A stretch of DNA of 5,280 nt, taken from NCBI GenBank assembly GCA_021792815.1, contig JAJYTX010000249.1, positions 1 to 5,280 on the forward strand, written 5' to 3'. Shown here in pieces: positions 1 to 5,280 of this stretch (its first letter is position 1; each line of letters starts with the position of its first letter). The position numbers and the translations under genes were made by a program. Source of the DNA: Pseudomonadota bacterium (GTDB lineage Bacteria > Pseudomonadota > Gammaproteobacteria > Steroidobacterales > Steroidobacteraceae). The notes beneath the pieces were generated by a model. It ran no database searches, was not told the origin of the DNA, and saw nothing but the letters and a program-made list of their open reading frames with translations.

Positions 1-494
1 TGTGCGTGCAGGGGTGCTGTCTGACCGTCGTGCAGTTCGAGGGCCGCGGCTTCGTGGCCGATCTGTCCCGCGAGACGCTCTCGCTCACCACGCTCGGGCA
101 GCTCGCGCCGGGCTCGCGCGTCAACCTGGAGCCTGCGCTTCGGGCCGGTGATCCGCTCGGCGGGCACCTGGTGTCCGGCCACATCGACGGTGTGGGTCAG
201 GTCATGGCCCTGAGCGAGGACGCGCGCTCGACCCGGGTCGATGTGGCGGTCCCCGCGGAGCTCGCGCGTTATATCGCGCGCAAGGGATCGGTGGCGATCG
301 ATGGCGTGAGCCTGACCATTAACGAGGTACGCGACAGTCTGTTCAGTGTCAACCTCATCCCGCACACGCAGCAGGTGACGACGCTCGGGATCCTGGCGCC
401 GGGCACGCGTGTCAACATCGAGGTCGATCAGATCGCCCGCTATGCCGAGCGGCTGCTGTCCGCGGAGCGCGCCGCGGCCCCGCTATACTCATGA
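1..494 (+). CDS. ribE: Riboflavin synthase (alpha subunit), 5'-truncated by the window edge
   Basis: Riboflavin synthase catalyses the last step of riboflavin synthesis: two 6,7-dimethyl-8-ribityllumazine molecules are dismutated to riboflavin plus the pyrimidine substrate of RibH. The reading frame is open to the left edge (first complete codon at 3). By comparison with the E. coli enzyme, about 45 N-terminal residues (the MFTGIV start and first strand) lie outside the window, so the GTG at 6 is an internal valine and not a start. Visible are the rest of the first lumazine-binding repeat (GCCLTV, then GGHLVSGHIDG) and the whole second repeat (KGSVAIDGVSLTINEV, LIPHT, TTLG, VNIEVD), ending in the family-typical YAERLL. 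The stop TGA at 492-494 overlaps the next gene's ATG by 4 bp, which suggests translational coupling. Family assignment is certain; only the 5' end is missing. Confidence 0.96.
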   Translation, partial: CVQGCCLTVVQFEGRGFVADLSRETLSLTTLGQLAPGSRVNLEPALRAGDPLGGHLVSGHIDGVGQVMALSEDARSTRVDVAVPAELARYIARKGSVAIDGVSLTINEVRDSLFSVNLIPHTQQVTTLGILAPGTRVNIEVDQIARYAERLLSAERAAAPLYS

Positions 495-1678
495 GCCCTA
501 CGCAGCAGACGGCCCCCATGTCACAGGTCCTGTCCCACTCCGGTGAGACCGCGGAGCGCGCCCCGGGTCTCAATACCGTCGAGGAAATTCTCGCGGATCT
601 CAAAGCCGGCCGAATGGTCATCATCATGGATGACGAGGACCGCGAGAACGAGGGCGACCTCATCATGGCCGCCGAGCTCGCCACCCCCGAAGCCGTCGCG
701 TTCATGATCCGACATGCGAGTGGCATCATCTGCGTGCCCATGGAAGAAGATCGGCTTTCGAGTCTCGATCTGCCTCAAATGGTCATGAACAACAGTGAAT
801 CACACCGAACGGCATTTACCGTCTCGGTGGATCTGATCTCGGGCACGACCACCGGAGTCTCCTCTGCCGACCGTGCCGCCACCATCCGGGCCCTGGCCGA
901 TACCGAGGCCCAGGCGGAGGATTTCGGGCGGCCGGGGCACATCTTTCCGCTTCGCGCGCGCCGGGGCGGCGTCCTGGTGCGCACCGGCCATACCGAGGCC
1001 GCGGTCGATCTGTGCCGGCTTGCCGGGCTGCAGCCCGTGGGCGTGATCTGCGAGGTCATGAATGACGACGGCTCGATGGCCCGGCGGGCCGAGCTGCAGG
1101 CGTTCGCGCAGCGTCACGGCCTCTCGATCGGCACCATTGCGGATCTGATCCGCTACCGGCTGCGCAATGAGCGCTCCGTCGAGCGAGTCTCCGAGCAGCT
1201 CGTGCAGACCGAGTTCGGGGAATTTCGCCTGTGTGCCTACGAGGACCGGGTCAGCCGGGAAGTGCACCTGGCGCTCGCCCGGGGCTGTCTCGACCAGGAC
1301 CCGCCGCTGGTACGGGTGCATGTGGCCGATCCGCTGCGGGACCTGCTCGGCGTGCGCACCGATGTGCGGGCCTGGACACTGCGTGATGCCATGGAGCGCG
1401 TGGCGCGCGCCGGCAGCGGCGTGATCGTCATTCTGCGTGACCGGGAATCCGCGGGCGACCTGCTCGAATCAGTGCGCTCGCTCGGCTCGCCGGGCGGTGC
1501 CGAGGCCGTTGCGCGGGTGCCGCAGCGTGCCGAGGTGCTCAAGACCTTCGGGATCGGGGCGCAGATCCTGAAGGACCTGGGCGTGAGGCGCATGCGTGTG
1601 CTGTCGGCGCCGAAACTGCTCCATGGCATCGCCGCGTTCGGTCTGGAAATCGACAGCTACGTGGGAGATCAAGCTTGA
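491..1678 (+). CDS. ribBA: 3,4-dihydroxy-2-butanone-4-phosphate synthase with degenerate GTP cyclohydrolase II-like domain (RibBA-like, RibBX type)
   Basis: The N-terminal half (about residues 27-225 of 395) is a complete DHBP synthase, which turns ribulose 5-phosphate into the four-carbon precursor of lumazine plus formate. It has the acidic Mg-binding loop DDEDRENEGD (47-56), TGVSSADR (121-128), RPGHIFPL (147-154), GHTEA (166-170, catalytic His167) and CEVMNDDG (187-194, Glu188). The C-terminal half (about 238-395) aligns without gaps to GTP cyclohydrolase II around VRVH (274-277). The three zinc cysteines are replaced by Asp280, Asp291 and Arg293, and the RQEGRxIGL segment by RDRESAGDL (316-324). 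The later core GIGAQILKDLGVRR (354-367) survives, and the protein ends soon after it. I infer that only the RibB activity is retained. This matches the proteobacterial RibBX variant known from Shewanella. The ATG lies in the ATGA overlap with ribE. No clear Shine-Dalgarno is seen, and Met10 (ATG 518) is an alternative start. Confidence 0.95.
   Translation: MSPTQQTAPMSQVLSHSGETAERAPGLNTVEEILADLKAGRMVIIMDDEDRENEGDLIMAAELATPEAVAFMIRHASGIICVPMEEDRLSSLDLPQMVMNNSESHRTAFTVSVDLISGTTTGVSSADRAATIRALADTEAQAEDFGRPGHIFPLRARRGGVLVRTGHTEAAVDLCRLAGLQPVGVICEVMNDDGSMARRAELQAFAQRHGLSIGTIADLIRYRLRNERSVERVSEQLVQTEFGEFRLCAYEDRVSREVHLALARGCLDQDPPLVRVHVADPLRDLLGVRTDVRAWTLRDAMERVARAGSGVIVILRDRESAGDLLESVRSLGSPGGAEAVARVPQRAEVLKTFGIGAQILKDLGVRRMRVLSAPKLLHGIAAFGLEIDSYVGDQA
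1663..1667 (+). promoter_or_regulatory. Ribosome binding site for ribH (selects a TTG start)
   Basis: GGGAG at 1663-1667 lies inside the end of the upstream gene, 7 nt before the TTG at 1675. That spacing is good for TTG. The alternative in-frame ATG at 1690 would be 22 nt away and has no comparable purine run of its own. This is the main argument for the TTG start. Confidence 0.7.
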
Positions 1679-2151
1679 GCGCGCCACGGATGATCGAAGG
1701 AGCGGTCGATGCGCGCGGCCGCAAGGTCGCGATCGTCGCGGCCCGCTTCAATGATTTCATCGTCTCGAGCCTGCTCAAGGGCGCGACCGGCGCCTGGCTC
1801 GAGCGCGGCGGAGCGGCCGAGGATCTGCTCATCGCGCGCGTTCCCGGGGCGTTCGAGTTGCCGGTGGCGGTGCGCAAGCTCGCCGCCGGCGGCCGATACG
1901 ATGCCGTGGTGGCCCTCGGCTGCGTGATCCGGGGCGGTACGCCGCACTTCGAGTACATCTCGAGCGAGTGCGCCCGTGGGCTGCAGCAGGCCGGCCTCGA
2001 GACCGGTGTGCCGGTCATTTTCGGAGTGCTCACCGTCGACTCGGTGGACCAGGCGATCGAACGCGCCGCGGTGAGCAGCGGCAACAAGGGCGGCGAGGCG
2101 ATGCTGGCGGCGCTCGAGATGGCCGCGCTGCTGGCGCGCCTGGGATCGTGA
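1675..2151 (+). CDS. ribH: 6,7-dimethyl-8-ribityllumazine synthase
   Basis: RibH condenses 5-amino-6-ribitylaminouracil with the DHBP made by RibB, giving the lumazine that RibE consumes. The 158-residue length is normal for this icosahedral or pentameric cytosolic enzyme. Motifs in order: ARFNDFI (23-29), VPGAFELP (56-63), GCVIRGGTPHFEY (82-94, with active-site His91), GVLTVDSVDQAIERA (117-131, phosphate-binding Arg129) and GNKGGEA (136-142, Lys138). The usual AGTKAGNKG stretch reads AAVSSGNKG here; the phosphate-binding Lys of GNKG remains. The start is TTG, overlapping the upstream TGA by 4 bp (TTGA) and preceded by a good Shine-Dalgarno; ATG at 1690 (Met6) would remove only five residues. 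Overlaps on both sides indicate that it is translated as part of the rib operon. Confidence 0.97.
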   Translation: MSAPRMIEGAVDARGRKVAIVAARFNDFIVSSLLKGATGAWLERGGAAEDLLIARVPGAFELPVAVRKLAAGGRYDAVVALGCVIRGGTPHFEYISSECARGLQQAGLETGVPVIFGVLTVDSVDQAIERAAVSSGNKGGEAMLAALEMAALLARLGS

Positions 2152-2594
2152 TGGCCGCGCCGCTTTCCGCCCGAGAGTTCTCCCGGCAGCGCTCCGTGGC
2201 GCGCAAGCTCGCGCTGCAGGCGCTTTACCGCTGGCAGATCAACGAGTGTCCCTGGCAGGACCTGGTGCAGGAGTTCTCCGGCGCCGAGGACATGCCGCGG
2301 GCCGATCGCGAGTACTTTCGCGAACTGGTCGAGGCGGTCTCGGGCTCGCGTGCGGCGCTCGACGAGCAGCTCGGCACGTGGATCGATCGGCCGCCGGCGC
2401 AACTCGATCCGGTCGAGCACGCCATCCTGCTGATTGGTCTGTACGAGCTGCGCCATCGGCTCGATGTGCCGTTCCGAGTCGCCATCAACGAGGCGGTGGC
2501 GCTCGCCAAGCGTTTCGGGGCGACCGACGGTCACAAGTACGTCAATGCGGTGCTCGATCGCGCTGCGCGCGCGCTGCGTCCCGCCGAGCATTGA
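2151..2594 (+). CDS. nusB: Transcription antitermination factor NusB
   Basis: NusB is a small all-helical RNA-binding protein that with NusE (ribosomal protein S10) binds boxA RNA, supporting antitermination of rRNA operons and rRNA maturation. The 147-residue product has the family hallmarks: an N-terminal basic helix with RSVARKLALQALYRWQ (14-29), a central helical region, LDPVEHAILLIGLYEL (85-100) and the C-terminal signature INEAVALAKRFG (112-123) followed by YVNAVLDRAAR (130-140). ATG at 2151 shares one base with the ribH stop (TGATG), and GGGA at 2142-2145 sits 5 nt upstream. A longer in-frame opening back to 1968 only reads through ribH and is not protein-like. Placement after ribH and before thiL is common in gammaproteobacteria. 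Confidence 0.97.
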   Translation: MAAPLSAREFSRQRSVARKLALQALYRWQINECPWQDLVQEFSGAEDMPRADREYFRELVEAVSGSRAALDEQLGTWIDRPPAQLDPVEHAILLIGLYELRHRLDVPFRVAINEAVALAKRFGATDGHKYVNAVLDRAARALRPAEH

Positions 2595-2603
2595 GGCGGC
2601 TGC

Positions 2604-3572
2604 ATGGCGCTGTCGGAATTCCAGCTGATCGAGCGGTACTTCCACCGCTGCGGCGCGCCGCGCGCCGATGTGCGCGTCGGTGTGGGCGATGACGCTGCCG
2701 TGCTCGACTGTCCGCCGGGTCAGCACCTGGTGGCCGCCCTGGACACCCTGGTCGAGGGGGTGCATTTCCCCCACGGCTGTCCGGCGGCCTCCGTCGGGCA
2801 TCGGGCGCTCGCCGTCAATCTGAGCGACCTGGCCGCCATGGGTGCGCGGCCCGCCTGGGCCTTGCTGGCCCTGACCCTGCCGCAGGCCGACGAGGCGTGG
2901 CTGGCGGAGTTCGCCTCGGGCTTCGCCGAGCTGGCACGCCTGCACGGCGTCGCACTGGTCGGGGGAGATACGACGCACGGACCGCTCTGTGTCACGGTGC
3001 AGGTGCTCGGCCACGTGCCGGGAGCGGCGCTGCTGCGCTCGGGCGGCCGGCCTGGCGATGCGCTGTTCGTTTCGGGAACGCCGGGCGACGCCGCGGCGGG
3101 TCTCGCGATCGAGCAGGGACGGCTGGTGGCGCCCGCGGAGGCGGAATACCTGCGCGAGCGCTTCCTGTACCCCACCCCGCGGCTGGCGCTCGGGGACAGC
3201 CTGCGGGAGTATGCGAGCGCCTGCATCGACGTCTCCGACGGTCTGCTCGGGGATGCCGGCAAACTGGCCGCCGCGAGCGGCTGCGGCGCGGACCTCGCCT
3301 ATGCCGACCTGCCGCTCTCCGAGGCGCTGGGGCGCGCGGCGGGCCCCGAGCGGGCGCACCAGTTCGCTTTGACCGGCGGGGACGATTACGAGCTGTGCTT
3401 CAGCGTGACACCGGGGAACCTGCCGCGGCTGCTGGCGCAATTGCCGCCGCAGCGCTGGGGCTACAGCCGCATCGGCACCCTGCGCGAAGCGCCCGGAATC
3501 GATGTCGTGCGCAACGGCGCGGTGATGCCGTTCGAGCCTTCCGGCTACGATCATTTCTCCGGACCGCGCTGA
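2604..3572 (+). CDS. thiL: Thiamine-monophosphate kinase
   Basis: ThiL phosphorylates thiamine monophosphate with ATP to give thiamine diphosphate, the active cofactor; it belongs to the PurM/AIR-synthase-like ATPase fold. The 322 residues match the E. coli enzyme in length and motif order: EFQLIERYF (5-13), VGVGDDAAVL (25-34), DTLVEGVHF (47-55), ALAVNLSDLAAMGARPAW (68-85), GGDTTHGPL (120-128), SGTPGDAAAGLA (157-168), IDVSDGLLGD (208-217), GGDDYELCF (258-266) and the terminal GYDHF (314-318). The Asp-rich motifs that bind Mg-ATP are all present, so it should be active. GAGG at 2593-2596, overlapping the nusB stop, gives a good Shine-Dalgarno 7 nt before ATG. It is probably the last gene of the operon: the next gene is 175 nt away and unrelated. 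pgpA, which often follows thiL, is not here. Confidence 0.97.
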   Translation: MALSEFQLIERYFHRCGAPRADVRVGVGDDAAVLDCPPGQHLVAALDTLVEGVHFPHGCPAASVGHRALAVNLSDLAAMGARPAWALLALTLPQADEAWLAEFASGFAELARLHGVALVGGDTTHGPLCVTVQVLGHVPGAALLRSGGRPGDALFVSGTPGDAAAGLAIEQGRLVAPAEAEYLRERFLYPTPRLALGDSLREYASACIDVSDGLLGDAGKLAAASGCGADLAYADLPLSEALGRAAGPERAHQFALTGGDDYELCFSVTPGNLPRLLAQLPPQRWGYSRIGTLREAPGIDVVRNGAVMPFEPSGYDHFSGPR

Positions 3573-3747
3573 GGGCCCGGGCCATCGAGCCGCTCTGGGG
3601 ACCCTCGCCGGGGACGAGGCGCCCGGGTCCGCCGTGGCGCGAGTCCGCGGGGCAGCCCACGGGCTCCCTGAATCCTAGGGGCGCATCACAGCGGCGCCGA
3701 TCGCGCGCGGCCTATCCTACGGCACAGCCCACAACCGTTCGCGAGAC
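3573..3747 (+). promoter_or_regulatory. Intergenic spacer between thiL and the kinase, with a weak candidate promoter
   Basis: This 175-nt spacer has no convincing gene on either strand. Just after the thiL stop lies the perfect 10-bp palindrome GGCCCGGGCC (3574-3583). Further on, CCTCG (3603-3607) can pair with CGAGG (3615-3619), or GGACCC (3599-3604) with GGGTCC (3625-3630); these hairpins exclude each other. None is followed by a T-run, so no standard intrinsic terminator is seen. TATCCT at 3713-3718 matches four of six bases of a sigma-70 -10 box and would start RNA about 22 nt before the kinase ATG, but no good -35 box is visible at the right distance. That the kinase has its own promoter here is inference. 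Confidence 0.3.
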
Positions 3748-5052
3748 ATGCCCCAGGCCTCAGCATCTGCCCCGCGCCCGCCGTCCGACGCGCGCGGCGC
3801 CCCGGCGCGGATCGGCAAGTACGAGGTGATCAAGGAGGTCGGCCGCGGCAGCACCGGCGTGGTCTATCTGTCGCACGATGCGTATTACGGCCGCGATGTC
3901 GCGATCAAGGTCTACAACCTCGATTCCGACGCGGATGCCCCTCGGGCGCGCGCCGCCCGCAAAATGTTCCTCTCGGAGGCCCACCTGGTGGGCATGCTGC
4001 AGCACCCGTATGTGCTGCCGATCTTCGACGCAGGCGAGGAGGACGGCCGCTGCTACATCGTTACCGAGTACGTGCATCACGCACGGACGCTGTCCACGTA
4101 CTGCCGCCCGGACAACCTGCTGCCGCTCGACGATGTCATCGAGGTCGTGTTCAAGTGCGCCAAGGCGCTGCACTACGCACACACGCGCAGGGTGATCCAT
4201 CGGGACATCAAGCCCTCGAACATCCTGCTCACGCAGGACGGCGAGGTGCGCATCATCGACTTCGGCATCGCGCTGGTCTCCGATGCCGACATCTCGCGGA
4301 TCGAGGGGATCGCCGGCAGCCCCTCCTACATGTCGCCCGAGCAGGTGCAGAGTCTCGATCTGACGCCCCGCTCGGACATCTATTCCCTCGGCGCGGTCAT
4401 GTACGAGCTGCTCACCGGCTCGCGGCCCTTCCGCGCCGGCAATCTGCACAAACTCCTGCACCAGATCGTGTACGCCACGCCGCCGCCGATCCACACGCTG
4501 CGCCGGGAGGTCTCCGAGGAGCTCGAGACCGTGGTGGTCACGGCGCTGCAGAAGGATCCGGACAAGCGCCAGCGCAGCGGGCTCGAGCTCGCCGCCGAGC
4601 TCGCCCGGGTCCACCAGCGTCTTCGCCACAGCAACGCCCGCATCGACGTGCAGGAACAGTTCGGCGTGCTGCGGCGGCTGAAGTTCTTTCATGAGTTCTC
4701 ACACGTGGAAGTGCGCGAGGTGCTGCGGGCGAGCGCCTGGCGGCATTACGCTGCGGGCGAGGAAATCGTCCGGGAGGGGGAGTTCGACGACCGCTTCTAC
4801 ATCCTGGTCTCCGGCCAGTGCCTGGTGGAGCGCCACGGGCAGCGGATCGCCTCTCTCGGGACGGGGGACTGTTTCGGCGAGGCGAGCTACGTCCCGGGGG
4901 CGAAGCGCACCGCGACGGTGCGCGCCGACGGTGCGGTGACAGTGCTCAAGGTGAGCGCCACGCAGCTCGAGCAGGTCTCGGTGTCCTGTCAGCTGCGGTT
5001 CAACCGGGTGTTTCTCCGTACCCTCATCGGCCGGCTCCAGGGCGCGGAGTAG
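3748..5052 (+). CDS. Ser/Thr protein kinase with C-terminal cyclic-nucleotide-binding domain
   Basis: The 434-residue protein has a short Pro/Ala/Ser/Arg-rich, probably disordered N-terminus (1-22). A complete Hanks-type kinase domain (about 25-290) follows: glycine loop GRGSTGVV (32-39), VAIK with Lys54, Glu77, HRDIKPSN (151-158; catalytic Asp153, Lys155, Asn158), DFG (171-173), activation segment to SPEQ (196-199), SDIYSLG (209-215) and Arg275. Residues about 308-432 form a CRP/PKA-R-like cNMP-binding domain: AAGEEIVREG (335-344), FYILVSG (350-356), and a phosphate-binding cassette with FGE (376-378) and RTAT (387-390), at the spacing of cAMP-binding proteins. No membrane segment or DNA-binding domain is seen, so it should be a soluble kinase, possibly switched by a cyclic nucleotide. 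Ligand and substrates are unknown. No clear Shine-Dalgarno precedes the ATG, but no other start lies upstream of the kinase fold. Confidence 0.93.
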   Translation: MPQASASAPRPPSDARGAPARIGKYEVIKEVGRGSTGVVYLSHDAYYGRDVAIKVYNLDSDADAPRARAARKMFLSEAHLVGMLQHPYVLPIFDAGEEDGRCYIVTEYVHHARTLSTYCRPDNLLPLDDVIEVVFKCAKALHYAHTRRVIHRDIKPSNILLTQDGEVRIIDFGIALVSDADISRIEGIAGSPSYMSPEQVQSLDLTPRSDIYSLGAVMYELLTGSRPFRAGNLHKLLHQIVYATPPPIHTLRREVSEELETVVVTALQKDPDKRQRSGLELAAELARVHQRLRHSNARIDVQEQFGVLRRLKFFHEFSHVEVREVLRASAWRHYAAGEEIVREGEFDDRFYILVSGQCLVERHGQRIASLGTGDCFGEASYVPGAKRTATVRADGAVTVLKVSATQLEQVSVSCQLRFNRVFLRTLIGRLQGAE

Positions 5053-5075
5053 CCGCGCGCCGTAGCGGCGCGCGG
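5053..5075 (+). terminator. Strong GC hairpin right after the kinase stop; possible transcription stop or 3' end stabiliser
   Basis: Bases 5053-5062 pair perfectly with 5066-5075, giving a 10-bp all-GC stem with the 3-nt loop TAG (or 9 bp with a 5-nt loop). It begins at the base after the kinase stop codon. No T-run follows, so it is not a textbook intrinsic terminator. It could slow polymerase, protect the 3' end of the kinase mRNA, or insulate the following gene. Confidence 0.4.
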
Positions 5076-5138
5076 CGCGGCGGCCGCCTGGCGCGCAAGT
5101 GCCGCGCGCGGCGCACGGATCAGGTACGCTTGCCGGCC

Positions 5139-5280
5139 GTGCACATCCTGCTCATAGAGGACGATATCGAGGCCGCCCGGTTTCTCGTCAAGGCACTGCG
5201 CGAGAGCGGCTACAGCGTGGATCACGTGGCCAGCGGCCGGGAGGGGCTGGCGCGCGCGCTCGCCGGCCGGTTCGACCTGA
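5139..5280 (+). CDS. Response regulator, receiver domain (3'-truncated by the window edge)
   Basis: From GTG at 5139 the frame stays open to the window end (47 codons). It reads as the start of a CheY-like receiver domain of the kind found in OmpR/PhoB-type regulators: a hydrophobic first strand HILLIEDD (2-9) with the acidic pocket Glu7-Asp8-Asp9, helix 1 AARFLVKALRESGY (12-25), strand VDHVASG (27-33), a second helix, and FDL (45-47) leading toward strand 3. The phospho-accepting Asp and any output domain lie beyond the edge, so the subfamily is inferred. The start is uncertain: GTG at 5139 gives the canonical N-terminus but lacks a well-spaced Shine-Dalgarno, whereas TTG at 5130 has AGG at 5122-5124, 5 nt upstream. 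It lies 86 nt after the kinase gene, on the same strand. Confidence 0.85.
   Translation, partial: MHILLIEDDIEAARFLVKALRESGYSVDHVASGREGLARALAGRFDL

Noticed and set aside
6..8. GTG as the start codon of riboflavin synthase
   Set aside because: It lies inside the conserved first lumazine-binding repeat; the frame is open upstream, and about 45 expected residues precede it.
1968..2150. N-terminal extension of NusB
   Set aside because: This stretch is a shifted reading of ribH, and NusB normally begins just before the RxxARxLALQALY helix, matching the ATG at 2151.
1539..3554. 671-codon open frame on the - strand
   Set aside because: It lies fully antisense to ribBA, ribH, nusB and thiL, which are certain. 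Its translation is rich in Arg, Ala, Gly, Gln and His without any recognisable domain, as expected for a GC-rich shadow frame.
3574..3630. Intrinsic terminator after thiL
   Set aside because: The palindrome and hairpins are short or mutually exclusive, and none is followed by a T-run.
2897..3829. 310-codon + strand frame spanning the thiL 3' half and the spacer
   Set aside because: It is an out-of-frame reading of thiL with Arg/Ala/Gly-rich low-complexity sequence. Its extension through the spacer shows no domain and runs into the kinase start.
3760..4692. 310-codon open frame on the - strand opposite the kinase
   Set aside because: It mirrors the kinase codons on the opposite strand, giving repetitive Val/Asp/Leu/His/Arg composition with no motif.
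1..5280. CRISPR array, tRNA or rRNA gene, insertion sequence, FMN or TPP riboswitch
   Set aside because: No regularly spaced repeats, tRNA-like cloverleaf, transposase motifs or terminal inverted repeats were seen. No riboswitch core was recognised, and the operon leader where an FMN switch would sit is outside the window.

Overview
The window is GC-rich chromosomal DNA from a proteobacterium. A high-GC gammaproteobacterium is most likely: ThiL is very close to the E. coli type, and the order riboflavin synthase, ribB-type gene, lumazine synthase, nusB, thiL is a familiar gammaproteobacterial layout. The genus cannot be fixed from the sequence alone. All real genes are on the + strand, and the very long reverse-strand open frames are GC-driven shadows.

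Positions 1-3572 hold a tightly packed riboflavin / NusB / thiamine gene block. It contains the 3' part of ribE (riboflavin synthase), a RibBA-type gene, ribH (lumazine synthase), nusB (transcription antitermination and rRNA factor) and thiL (thiamine-monophosphate kinase). The junctions are a 4-bp overlap (ATGA), a 4-bp overlap (TTGA), a 1-bp overlap (TGATG) and a 9-bp gap. This indicates one transcript with translational coupling. RibB supplies the four-carbon unit, RibH joins it to the pyrimidine to make lumazine, and RibE dismutates lumazine to riboflavin. The RibBA-type protein has an intact DHBP synthase half but a GTP cyclohydrolase II-like half that has lost all three zinc cysteines and the GRxIGL-like catalytic segment. 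It is therefore a RibBX-type protein, and GTP cyclohydrolase II activity must be encoded elsewhere.

Positions 3573-3747 are a GC-rich intergenic spacer with only weak promoter-like and hairpin signals. It separates the biosynthetic block from a signalling block.

Positions 3748-5280 hold a cytoplasmic Ser/Thr protein kinase fused to a C-terminal cyclic-nucleotide-binding (CRP/PKA-R-like) domain. A strong GC hairpin follows right after its stop codon, and then comes the start of a response-regulator gene that runs off the window. The kinase keeps all catalytic motifs and the binding domain keeps the phosphate-binding cassette Glu and Arg, so a cyclic-nucleotide-gated kinase next to a two-component system is the most interesting hypothesis here.
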